This document shows, piece after piece, positions 25,913-33,183 of a stretch of 64,000 bases of DNA. The first letter of the stretch is position 1, and each line of letters begins with the position of its first letter. The stretch is from Archangium primigenium (GTDB lineage: Bacteria > Myxococcota > Myxococcia > Myxococcales > Myxococcaceae): positions 9,109,224 through 9,173,223 of the forward strand of contig NZ_JADWYI010000001.1 of assembly GCF_016904885.1 (NCBI RefSeq). Reading direction: 5' to 3'. The notes below the pieces were generated by a model. That model saw nothing but the letters and a program-made list of their open reading frames with translations, was not told the DNA's origin and did not search any database. A program made the position numbers and the translations under genes.

Positions 25913-26617
25913 TCAGTAGCCGGTCACCTGCCAGGACCAGGCCTCGGACGCCGGCGTGCCCTGGTTGCCCACGCCATCCGCCACGACCCCGCGCACGACG
26001 ACGGACAGGGTGTAGGGCATCCACGACGCGTCCGTCACGTCCGCGAAGCTGAGGGTCTTGCGGTCCTCGGACAGGCGCGGCGCGCGCAGGGTGCGCGGGA
26101 AATCGCCCGCCGCCTGCGCCTCCAGCCACAGGGTGTCCACGGCCGAGGGCTCCAGGGGCTCGGAGAACTCCAGGACGATGGGGTCGCCCTTGCGGACCGA
26201 CCTCGCGCCGGCCGCGGGCTGACGCGAGACGATGCGCGGCGGTGTGCGATCCACCACCACCTTGCGCTTGGGCGTCGTGAAGCCCTGGGTGCCCGACGCC
26301 ACCCGGACCGACAGCGCGTGCTCGCCCTCGGGCCAGTCCCGGGTGTCCCACCGGTAGCTGGCCGCCTCGAGTTGGGTCACCCAGCCCTCGTCCACATAGA
26401 GGTCCATCCGCTCCGGCACGCCCCCCCGCACATTCAGGGCGATGCCCAGGTCACCGCGCGTGACGGCCATTTCCTGGGGCGCGAGAAACTCCACGCTCAC
26501 CCGGGAGGACGACGCGGGCGGCGAACCGGGCTCGCCCTCCGTCCCTTCCCCACAGCCCCCCAGCAGCGCGAACCCCAGCACCAGGACACGACCGCCTCGT
26601 TGCAACCACAAAGACAT
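25913..26617 (-). CDS. Ig-like domain lipoprotein
   Basis: A 234-residue lipoprotein. Residues 1-22 form a signal with lipobox LLGGC. The mature part has a short polar linker and two beta-sandwich modules: residues 38-115 (bacterial Ig-like) and 120-234, whose opening DRTPPRIVSRQPAAGA and IVLEFSEPLEP match the Big_5/SbsA Ig-like domain. Such domains are common in myxobacterial surface proteins. No catalytic site. Its ATG lies at 26615-26617 on the minus strand, directly against the earliest ATG of the divergent aminotransferase. Confidence 0.82.
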   Translation of the reverse strand: MSLWLQRGGRVLVLGFALLGGCGEGTEGEPGSPPASSSRVSVEFLAPQEMAVTRGDLGIALNVRGGVPERMDLYVDEGWVTQLEAASYRWDTRDWPEGEHALSVRVASGTQGFTTPKRKVVVDRTPPRIVSRQPAAGARSVRKGDPIVLEFSEPLEPSAVDTLWLEAQAAGDFPRTLRAPRLSEDRKTLSFADVTDASWMPYTLSVVVRGVVADGVGNQGTPASEAWSWQVTGY

Positions 26618-27908
26618 GACCGCTCCCCTTCCGTTCAGCGGCTCCCCCCCAGGGTTGGGAGCACGGCACGACGCGCGGTGTTACAACGCGCCCATTCCAC
26701 CCGAGGTCCTCCACTTGGTCCGCCCCGCCCGTCACATCGAGAATGTCCGCTACGCCATCCGCAATGTCGTGGCCGAAGCCCACCGCCTGGAGACCCAGGG
26801 TCGGCGCATCCTCTACCTCAACATCGGGGATCCGCTGAAGTTCGACTTCCAGACGCCGCCGCACCTCATCGAGGCGGTGAGCCGGGCCATGCGGGACGGA
26901 CACAACGGCTACGCGCCCTCGGCGGGCATCCTCACCGCGCGCGAGGCCATCGCCCGCGAGTGCACGGACAAGGGCATCGCCGTGTCCCCGGACGACGTGG
27001 TGGTGACGTCCGGCGCGAGCGAGGCGCTGGAGCTGGCGCTCACGGCGCTCCTGGAGCCCGGCGAGCGGGTGCTGCTGCCCTGCCCCGGCTACCCGCTCTA
27101 TGGGGCGCTGATGGCCAAGCTCAACACCGTGGGCGTGCCCTACACGCTCGACGAGGAGCACGACTGGTCGTTGGACCTGGAGGAGATCGACCGGCTGTGC
27201 ACGCCCGACACGCGCGCCATCCTGCTGTGCAATCCCAACAACCCCACGGGCGCGGTGCTCGGCCGCGAGGTGTTGCAGGGGCTGCTGGAGATCGCGCGGC
27301 GGCGCAACCTGGTCGTCCTGTCGGATGAGATCTACGACAAGCTCATCTACGACAAGGCGCACGTGCCCACGGCGGCGCTCGCCACGGACGTGCCCATCCT
27401 GACGTTCAATGGCCTGACCAAGGCGTACCTCACGTGTGGCTGGCGCGTGGGCTGGCTCGTCTTCAACAACGCGCACCTGATGCCGGAGCTGCGCGCGGCG
27501 GTGCTGCGGCTGGCGGACGCGCGGCTGTGCTCGTCCGGGCCGCAGCAGCACGCCATCGCGCCCGCGCTGGACGGGCCCCAGGAGCACATCCAGGAGATGA
27601 TGACGCGGCTGCGCGCGCGGAGGGATTTGACCGTGCGGCGGATCAACGCCATCCCCGGCCTGAGCATGCAGGAGCCGTCCTCGGCCTTCTACGCCATGCC
27701 GCGCATGCAACTGCCCGGGGTCACGTCGGACGAGGCCTTCGTGATGTCGCTCCTGCGCGAGACGGGCGTGCTGTTCGTGCACGGCAGTGGCTTCGGGCAG
27801 AAGGAAGGCACGCAGCACTTCCGCATCGTGTTCCTGCCCCAGGAGGAGGTCCTCACCGCCGCCTTCGACCGGCTGGAGGCCTACGTGCGCGAGCACCACC
27901 CGGTGTGA
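26616..27908 (+). CDS. AlaA-like PLP-dependent aminotransferase (class I)
   Basis: A fold-type I aminotransferase close to alanine/valine-pyruvate transaminases of the AlaA type. The Schiff-base Lys is in FNGLTKAYLTCGWRVGW; PLP-contacting motifs are CNPNNPTG and VLSDEIYDKL; the family-specific start HIENVRYAIRNVV matches AlaA. Length from 26616 is 430 aa, about 25 more than AlaA. The true start is uncertain: ATG 26616 overlaps the divergent gene's ATG and gives a non-coding-like leader, while TTG 26715 with GAGGT 8 bp upstream gives a natural-length protein. It probably makes alanine from pyruvate and glutamate. Isolated from other biosynthetic genes. Confidence 0.88.
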   Translation: MTAPLPFSGSPPGLGARHDARCYNAPIPPEVLHLVRPARHIENVRYAIRNVVAEAHRLETQGRRILYLNIGDPLKFDFQTPPHLIEAVSRAMRDGHNGYAPSAGILTAREAIARECTDKGIAVSPDDVVVTSGASEALELALTALLEPGERVLLPCPGYPLYGALMAKLNTVGVPYTLDEEHDWSLDLEEIDRLCTPDTRAILLCNPNNPTGAVLGREVLQGLLEIARRRNLVVLSDEIYDKLIYDKAHVPTAALATDVPILTFNGLTKAYLTCGWRVGWLVFNNAHLMPELRAAVLRLADARLCSSGPQQHAIAPALDGPQEHIQEMMTRLRARRDLTVRRINAIPGLSMQEPSSAFYAMPRMQLPGVTSDEAFVMSLLRETGVLFVHGSGFGQKEGTQHFRIVFLPQEEVLTAAFDRLEAYVREHHPV

Positions 27909-27965
27909 CGGGCAGCGTGCGTCATTGGGCTGGCGTTGCCCGCCTTCTCGTTCTCCGCAGACCGG

Positions 27966-27990
27966 GATGCCTGTCACCTGGACAGGCATC
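27966..27990. terminator. hairpin between convergent aminotransferase and islet genes
   Basis: A perfect 10-bp inverted repeat (27966-27975 with 27981-27990) with a 5-nt loop lies 58 bp after the aminotransferase stop and 64 bp from the stop of the opposing small membrane-protein gene. No strong T tract follows; a shared or Rho-assisted terminator is the likely role. It also marks the edge of the accessory islet. Confidence 0.6.
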
Positions 27991-28053
27991 GGGCGTGGTT
28001 TCAGCGTCGGGCACGCAAAGAGAGAGAATCCCGGCGACCGGCTCGGTGCCCGG

Positions 28054-28428
28054 TCACGCGCCCACAAGAAACGCAGCGAAAGCGAGCAAGCTCAGTTCAG
28101 AGCCTCGGTAGACCCACCGCGCGGCCCTGCCACCGACTGAATTGCTTCGCGAATTGGAGAGCCGCTGCAACCTCTTGGCGAGTTCACGAATCGCTCGCGA
28201 AGCGCCGAACTGCTCGACTGCCAAGCAAATGCAGTCCAGATACCGCTGTTCCGACGCCATGGACTCGTCAGTGAACATCGCAAGCAACCATGCCGCACCG
28301 AATACACGCAACAAGACACCAAGCACCTCTGCCCACCTGTTGAGGTACAACGCAGCGGGTGAGCCTTGTCCTATCCGGTCGGCGCAGACGAGCACAGAAC
28401 CCAGAAGTCGGATTGGGGTGTTTCCCAT
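28054..28428 (-). CDS. small membrane-associated hypothetical protein
   Basis: A 124-residue protein with a hydrophobic segment near residues 32-50 (WAEVLGVLLRVFGAAWLLAMF) and a hydrophobic C-terminal tail (LSLLAFAAFLVGA), separated by a charged helical region. The ATG at 28428 has a good ribosome site (GAGGGAACTCTT) and is preferred to an upstream GTG-type extension. Codon use is less GC3-biased than core genes nearby, which suggests acquired DNA. It lies 212 bp after the DUF5953-like gene on the same strand. Function unknown; it could be a third component or a second immunity protein of the toxin locus. Confidence 0.55.
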   Translation of the reverse strand: MGNTPIRLLGSVLVCADRIGQGSPAALYLNRWAEVLGVLLRVFGAAWLLAMFTDESMASEQRYLDCICLAVEQFGASRAIRELAKRLQRLSNSRSNSVGGRAARWVYRGSELSLLAFAAFLVGA

Positions 28429-28640
28429 AAGAGTTCCCTCAGAGCGGGGCACCCGTGGAGAAATTCCGACGAGATTCCCTCTGTGAGTCCTCCTTGGTAA
28501 CGGACTGGACGACACCGCGTTCCTCGGGCTGAGGCCTCCCGCTGAACCACGATGGGGGCCTAGCTCAACCGCAGGGCAGAACCCTCAGTGGCCTCTCACC
28601 AAGTCACAACCCGGGGAAGCGTTGCGGCTACCAAGCGACC

Positions 28641-29396
28641 TCAAGGGGATGCGCGTCCACCTATTTCTGGAAAGGACGCATAGGCCCGTTGGAGGATGTC
28701 TAGATGCTCGGAGTTGTCCAGGTCGAGGGGCGCCTCGGTGAGTTGAACAATCCATCCGCCCAACGCGGTACGACGTGAGCGCGCGAGGAGATCCGCGTCG
28801 CGGGCGAAATCCGGAAAGCCAATGGCCCGTGAGGCGGCTTCCGACCAGTAATTCAACCACCCGAGTCGCTGCGGAACCGCGGGCGAGCGCATCTGCTCTG
28901 GAAGCTTGAGCGCGGGAAGTCCTCGGGGTGGAGTTCCTGGCTTGTGCACTGAGTCCACTGTTTGCCGTGCGATCTCCACTCCCGCGCGAAACGGTGTCGC
29001 GTGTCCCCAGAACGCCCGTGCTCCCTCCGCGACGCCTTCAAGCACATTCCCCGCGAATGGGAGCACGGACTCGTCCAGTGGCAGCTCGGCGTGGATGTCC
29101 GACAGCGGTTGACCCCCCGGCGCCTGACGAGGCGGCGTCCGGAGCCCATAAATCGTCATGGGAGAACGGTCGTCACCGTTGCACACCAACGGGAATGCCC
29201 CCTTCCGCGTTTCTTGCGTGAGCCATGCATCACGCCGAGGCAATGCGATGGGCTGCCCTTCCCGCGAGACCTTCCACGCCAGATGCACATCGGGAAGCGC
29301 CCGCTCCATGCCGTGAACAGCGGCGAGCGCACGCTCGTCATTGTCCGCGAACTCGGGGGCATAGACGATGAGCCCCAGCGTCCTTCGCTGACTCAT
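28641..29396 (-). CDS. DUF5953-like protein, probable immunity partner
   Basis: A 251-residue cytosolic protein. The opening RTLGLIVYAPEFADNDERA and the GMERALPDVHLAWKV segment match my memory of the myxobacterial DUF5953 family, often next to DUF6310 proteins; the fold recalls the Imm52-type immunity family. No signal peptide, membrane span or catalytic motif. The ATG at 29396 lies in the stop of the upstream lipoprotein gene (ATGA), so the two are translationally coupled, as usual for toxin/immunity pairs. Predicted role: neutralises the nuclease tip of the preceding lipoprotein. An in-frame GTG at 29405 is an alternative start. Confidence 0.75.
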   Translation of the reverse strand: MSQRRTLGLIVYAPEFADNDERALAAVHGMERALPDVHLAWKVSREGQPIALPRRDAWLTQETRKGAFPLVCNGDDRSPMTIYGLRTPPRQAPGGQPLSDIHAELPLDESVLPFAGNVLEGVAEGARAFWGHATPFRAGVEIARQTVDSVHKPGTPPRGLPALKLPEQMRSPAVPQRLGWLNYWSEAASRAIGFPDFARDADLLARSRRTALGGWIVQLTEAPLDLDNSEHLDILQRAYASFPEIGGRASP

Positions 29397-30268
29397 CGCG
29401 GACACCCCGTGACGACGATCTGGAGGTCAAGCGCCTGGAACTCCAGGGCTTCTTTGTGCTCTTCCGTGCTCACGCCCACGACGAAACCGTACCCACAAGA
29501 CGTGGCGATGTCGCGTTCCGCCCGAAGCTCTTCCACCTGGGTGCGGATCACCTGTCCGCGGAGGAAGTCACTGTACGTGCCAAACTGGTCGGTCTTGATC
29601 TCCCACAGCACGCGCGCCCCCACTTGCAGTGCGTCGAAGTGCTTGCCATCGACGAGCACGTCCATTCCCGGATAGCGGTTGGGCGGAAACATGTCGGCGC
29701 ATCGATCATGCGCGTCGTCCCCGCCCCGGTGCTTCACCGGGATGGGCTCGCATCTGAAGCGGCGCTCCTGTTCCGAGAGTCCGGGAGGCCATGGCGGAGG
29801 GATGTCAGGGCCTTCCGGCTTGGGCTTCCGCCTTCTCTTTGTCTGAAGTTCCCCGGACGGAGCGTTCCTCTTCGATTCATATGCGTCCAGCGCCTCCTGG
29901 ATCGCGAATCCCACGACCACTCCGCCTGTCACGATCACGGCCCCCAAGGCGATCTCCGGTGCCGCCAAGACGCAGACACCGAACCCCACGACAGCCGCGC
30001 CCACGGCGCTGAGCATGCACCGTCCCGTGGTGTCGTGAAACTCGACCCGATCATGGTCGAGGGCCTGGTAACAGCGTTCCGCCAGCACGGGCCAAGGCCG
30101 CGAAGCCTCCTGGACGGCGCACCGCCCGCCGTCTGTCCAAGGCAACGTCGCCGCACGCTGAAGGTTCACGATCCTCGGGTCCCGGCGCACGCTCGCCGTC
30201 GGGCCTGGCCCTGACGTGGCGCAGGCGGAAACGAAGAGCAGCAGCGAGGTGCACGCGCGAAGATTCAT
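29393..30268 (-). CDS. lipoprotein with predicted PD-(D/E)xK nuclease tip (DUF6310-like toxin)
   Basis: A 291-residue protein. Residues 1-16 are a signal ending in the lipobox VSAC, so it is lipidated. A central hydrophobic stretch (about 88-120) could be a membrane-entry segment, followed by a Lys/Arg/Pro linker (125-165). The C-terminal 120 residues look like a restriction-endonuclease fold: Asp212 in KHFDAL and Glu223-x-Lys225 in VLWEIKTD give a D-x10-ExK active site, preceded by YPGMDVLVDG. The ATGA overlap with a DUF5953-like gene fits toxin and immunity. DNase or RNase activity is inferred. Delivery could be by outer-membrane lipoprotein exchange (SitA-like); this is a hypothesis. Confidence 0.78.
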   Translation of the reverse strand: MNLRACTSLLLFVSACATSGPGPTASVRRDPRIVNLQRAATLPWTDGGRCAVQEASRPWPVLAERCYQALDHDRVEFHDTTGRCMLSAVGAAVVGFGVCVLAAPEIALGAVIVTGGVVVGFAIQEALDAYESKRNAPSGELQTKRRRKPKPEGPDIPPPWPPGLSEQERRFRCEPIPVKHRGGDDAHDRCADMFPPNRYPGMDVLVDGKHFDALQVGARVLWEIKTDQFGTYSDFLRGQVIRTQVEELRAERDIATSCGYGFVVGVSTEEHKEALEFQALDLQIVVTGCPR

Positions 30269-30373
30269 GGTGCTGTCCTCAAGCCGTGCCGCCTCCGTGG
30301 AGCGTCGGAGCGCGGAAGGTGCACACCGGTTCCGAGCCACCTCGCCCCCGGAACCGGCGCGCCTGTCGTCAGG

Positions 30374-30745
30374 TCAGTAGACCCAGACGCTCTTGGGCGT
30401 GAAGCCCAGGGAGGGGATCGACCCCTGGACGGGCGCCGGCCCGCCGACACAGTTCTCGTTGAGGAACATGGCCGCGGTGGCGCTGTTGGTGTTGATGGCC
30501 GAGTGCGCCCGGCCCTCCCAGCCATGCTCCGGCAGGTTGACGCAGGTGCCCGCGCGCGGGTTGAGCGCCCGCACGTTGAAGACCGCGCCCGTGTAGTTCT
30601 CACCCTCGAACAGGCAGAGCGTGTTCGACCAGGGACACGGCGAGCTGACCGCCGCCGACACTCCCGTGGGCTGCAGCAGCGTCGCGCTCGCCACCAGCCC
30701 GGCCACCGCGAGCAAGCCCACGTTCTTCCGCTGTCCATTCCGCAT
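30374..30745 (-). CDS. secreted peptidase-inhibitor-like protein (family I36, beta/gamma-crystallin fold)
   Basis: A 123-residue exported protein. A signal peptide covers residues 1-32 (LLAVAGLVASATLLQPTGVSA). The mature part contains CLFEGENYTGAVFNV and a C-terminal SVWVY strand, characteristic of the I36/SMPI beta-gamma-crystallin-like inhibitors, with four cysteines for two disulfides (pairs near 37/44 and 68/98). Such proteins inhibit metalloproteases or protect the surface. The ATG is preferred to the longer frame since it begins the basic n-region. A 125-bp AT-rich leader precedes it, so it has its own promoter. Confidence 0.78.
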   Translation of the reverse strand: MRNGQRKNVGLLAVAGLVASATLLQPTGVSAAVSSPCPWSNTLCLFEGENYTGAVFNVRALNPRAGTCVNLPEHGWEGRAHSAINTNSATAAMFLNENCVGGPAPVQGSIPSLGFTPKSVWVY

Positions 30746-30871
30746 GACGGTGTCTCCTTCGCCCGCGCCCGGCGGGCGTTGTCGTGATTGGACACCGGCC
30801 CTAACAGCGGAAATCAAGTTTTCCCAGAAATTTCATTGAGCCTCAAAAAGTACGCTGCCGGGGCGTGCGCT

Positions 30872-31729
30872 TCAGGGAGACAGCGCGCACGGGTGGTAGC
30901 CGCCCGTGTCTCGCGCGGGGGAGCGCCGGTAGCACCAGGGCGTCTTCTGGGACTCCTCACGGCACGTCCCCGACAGCGCGCGCGCCCCCGAGGGCAGGTC
31001 CACGAACTGGCCGCAGTCGCGCATCGTCTCCTCGATGAAAAGCTCGCGCGGAAAGCCCTCGCCCCGCGGGGACACCTTCGCCGTGGACGCGCGCTCCACG
31101 ACGCCCTGGTGCCGGGTCTTCGTGGGGACGATGAAGATGAGGTGGACGTCCTCCCGCCCGCCCTCCCAGTACTCCAGCGCCTCGACGTCGTCGCGCCCAT
31201 CCGAGGTCTTGGAGTCCACACGAATCACCTGGCGCGTGGCGTCCGTCAGGTGCTCGAAGCCCACGGTGGTGCGCACCCAGGACGCCTCCGGCACGCCTGG
31301 CAGGAAAGGCAGCCGCAGGGCGCACCACGTGTCTGGCGCCCCCATCGGGTGGAGCAGCACGCCATCGAGCAGGCGCGTGCCCCCGCAGACCGTGCCCCGC
31401 ACCTGGAGGAGCACGTCCCGCGTGTCCGCCGACAGGACCCGCGCATCCTGGAGCTCGGGCACCACCGCCGGGGTCCCTCCACAGGCCGCGCGCGCCCAGT
31501 CGGTCTTCAGGCCCAGCGCCGTGAACAGGGACTTCAACTCCCCCGCCGACGGGGCGGCCCGGACCTTCGCCGTCCAGTCCGAGGGCTTCACCTGGACCCG
31601 CTGGCCGTGCGCGCAGCGCGGCGGCTCCACGGCGGGTGCCGTCTGGGCGGGCGGCCCCGCGAAGGATGTCCCGGCGACCAGCAGCACCGCCGCCAGGCCC
31701 AGGGAATGGAATCGGAAACGAGCAGTCAT
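30872..31729 (-). CDS. secreted hypothetical protein divergent from ArsR operon
   Basis: A 285-residue exported protein with a clear signal peptide (residues 1-24, LAAVLLVAGTSFAG). The mature part has several cysteines (for example in PRCAHG, RAACGG, TVCGG, DTWCAL, RDCGQ, PWCYRR, HPCALS), consistent with a disulfide-rich periplasmic or extracellular protein. No known family or catalytic motif recognised. The start is 21 bp from the first 16-bp palindrome that precedes the ArsR-type gene, so it is a likely additional target of that regulator. Confidence 0.72.
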   Translation of the reverse strand: MTARFRFHSLGLAAVLLVAGTSFAGPPAQTAPAVEPPRCAHGQRVQVKPSDWTAKVRAAPSAGELKSLFTALGLKTDWARAACGGTPAVVPELQDARVLSADTRDVLLQVRGTVCGGTRLLDGVLLHPMGAPDTWCALRLPFLPGVPEASWVRTTVGFEHLTDATRQVIRVDSKTSDGRDDVEALEYWEGGREDVHLIFIVPTKTRHQGVVERASTAKVSPRGEGFPRELFIEETMRDCGQFVDLPSGARALSGTCREESQKTPWCYRRSPARDTGGYHPCALSP

Positions 31730-31750
31730 GGCGCGAGTCTAGCGTCTGAT

Positions 31751-31766
31751 TCAACCCAATGGTTGA
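31751..31766. promoter_or_regulatory. upstream 16-bp palindromic operator (ArsR site 1)
   Basis: TCAACCCAATGGTTGA: 6-bp perfect arms (TCAACC/GGTTGA) around a 4-bp spacer. The same arms recur 39 bp downstream. It lies in the 68-bp gap between the divergent secreted-protein gene and the ArsR-type gene, the expected place for an operator controlling both. Confidence 0.8.
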
Positions 31767-31789
31767 CAGTCCCGCCCGAGGCCCTATCC

Positions 31790-31805
31790 TCAACCGTATG
31801 GTTGA
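31790..31805. promoter_or_regulatory. 16-bp palindromic operator overlapping the ArsR start (site 2)
   Basis: TCAACCGTATGGTTGA: the same arms as site 1 with a different 4-bp spacer. The ATG of the ArsR-type gene (31798-31800) lies inside it, so binding would block transcript elongation or initiation and give tight autorepression. Centre-to-centre distance to site 1 is 39 bp, close to four helical turns, so cooperative binding on one DNA face is plausible. Confidence 0.8.
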
Positions 31806-32166
31806 GCATGACTCCCGCGCGCTGGACGAGGTGTTCCACGCCCTGTCCGATCCGACGCGGCGGGCGATGTTGCGCCGCTTGAGCGCGCGGGAGCACACCG
31901 TGGGCGAGCTGGCCGAGCCTTTCTCCATGTCGCTCGCGGCGGCGTCCAAGCACGTCAAGACGCTCGAGCGGGCGCGGCTCGTGCGCCGCACGGTGCGCGG
32001 ACGCACCCATGTCTGTGGACTCAACCCCTCGCCCCTGGCCGAGGCGAACGAATGGCTGCGCTTCTACGAGCGCTACTGGACCGGGCGGCTCGACGCGCTC
32101 GAGGCCCTGCTCCGGGCCGAGGACGCGGCGACCGCCAAGAACCCCGAAAGGAAGAAGAAGCGATGA
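31798..32166 (+). CDS. ArsR/SdpR-type winged-helix regulator
   Basis: A 122-residue transcription factor. The sequence ALDEVFHALSDPTRRAMLRRL is the hallmark first helices of the SdpR-like ArsR group; the recognition helix is SLAAASKHVKTLERARLV, followed by the wing RRTVRGRTHVCGL. No metal-binding CxC pair is visible, so it is unlikely to sense metal. It heads an ArsR-VOC-SRPBCC operon, a common arrangement in which the SRPBCC or VOC protein meets a small-molecule ligand. The start is set by the palindrome overlap; the in-frame start at 31759 is upstream in the operator and less likely. Confidence 0.92.
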   Translation: MVEHDSRALDEVFHALSDPTRRAMLRRLSAREHTVGELAEPFSMSLAAASKHVKTLERARLVRRTVRGRTHVCGLNPSPLAEANEWLRFYERYWTGRLDALEALLRAEDAATAKNPERKKKR

Positions 32167-32549
32167 AGATCAAACTGACGAGCGTGCTGGTGGATGATCA
32201 GGCCAAGGCGCTGGCCTTCTATACGGAGAAGCTCGGCTTCCTGAAGAAGAACGACATCCCCATGGGGCCCTACCGGTGGTTGACCGTCGTCTCGCCCTCG
32301 GAGCCCGACGGCGCCGAGGTGGTGCTCGAGCCCATGGCCCATGCGTTCTCCAAGACGTACCAGCGGGAGCTCTATTCGGCGGGCATCCCCCTCACCGCGT
32401 TCTTCGTCGAGGACCTCGCGAGCGAGTTCACCCGGCTCAAGGCCCTGGGCGTGGTGTTCGCGAACGAGCCCATGTCCATCCCCGGTGGACCCACGGTCGC
32501 CAAGATCGATGACACCTGCGGCAACTTCCTCCAGCTCGTGCAGGTGTGA
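32163..32549 (+). CDS. VOC (glyoxalase/bleomycin-resistance) fold protein
   Basis: A 128-residue vicinal-oxygen-chelate protein with two beta-alpha-beta-beta-beta modules. The first is KLTSVLVDDQAKALAFYTEK with the FYTEKLGF helix; the second has GPTVAKIDDTCGNFLQLVQV. The metal-ligand Glu at the end of strand 4 is replaced (GNFLQLV), so a binding or antidote role may be more likely than catalysis. The ATG is in the ArsR stop (ATGA), giving translational coupling. The ligand is unknown. Members of this YdhR/PhnB-like type often bind antibiotics or aromatics. Confidence 0.88.
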   Translation: MKIKLTSVLVDDQAKALAFYTEKLGFLKKNDIPMGPYRWLTVVSPSEPDGAEVVLEPMAHAFSKTYQRELYSAGIPLTAFFVEDLASEFTRLKALGVVFANEPMSIPGGPTVAKIDDTCGNFLQLVQV

Positions 32550-33106
32550 TGCACCGCGCCCGGACCCGCGGCGCGCCCGGCGCCTTTCCCGCGCCCGGCA
32601 CGGTCCGCTTCGAGCGGCTGCTGCCCGGGCCCGTGGAGCGGCTCTGGGCCTACCTCACGGACTCGGACAAGCGGGGCCAGTGGCTGGCCACCGGGGCGAT
32701 GGAGCCCTGGGTGGGCGGGCGCATCGCGCACGTCTTCCGCCACGCGGACCTCGGCTCATCGCCCGAGCCCATCCCCGAGCGCTACCAGCACATGAAGGAC
32801 GGCCATGCCTTCACCGGCCGCATCACCCGCTATGAGCCGCCCCACGTGCTGGCCTACACCTGGGGCGACGCGCCCGACGCCTCCGAGGTCACCTTCGACC
32901 TGAGCCCCCGGGGCGCGGACGTGCTGCTCGTGCTCACCCACCGGCTGCTCGGCGCGCGCCGCGAGCGCGTCAGTGTCGCGGGCGGCTGGCACACCCACCT
33001 GGAGCTCTTGGAGGACCGGCTCCATGGCCGGGTGCCTCCCTCGTTCTGGGCCGTCCACAGCGCCCGGGAGGCCGAGTACGAGCGGGTGCTCGCCGGGGAG
33101 GAGTAG
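32549..33106 (+). CDS. SRPBCC (AHSA1-type) START-fold protein
   Basis: A 185-residue protein of the activator-of-Hsp90-like SRPBCC superfamily, a helix-grip fold with a ligand cavity. The segment FERLLPGPVERLWAYLTDSD is the typical first strand and helix, and VLAYTWGDAPDASEVTFDLS the mid-sheet. The tail helix HTHLELLEDRL is also typical. It starts in the stop of the VOC gene (TGATG) and is the last gene of the ArsR unit. Likely binds a hydrophobic ligand; no enzymatic residues assigned. A GTG 3 bp upstream is an alternative start. Confidence 0.88.
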   Translation: MHRARTRGAPGAFPAPGTVRFERLLPGPVERLWAYLTDSDKRGQWLATGAMEPWVGGRIAHVFRHADLGSSPEPIPERYQHMKDGHAFTGRITRYEPPHVLAYTWGDAPDASEVTFDLSPRGADVLLVLTHRLLGARRERVSVAGGWHTHLELLEDRLHGRVPPSFWAVHSAREAEYERVLAGEE

Positions 33107-33183
33107 GCCCGGGCGCCGCCCCCCTCCTGGCCCTCCAGGCGGGCGGGGCGGACCCGGCGGGGCTCGCGTGTTATGGAGGCCCC

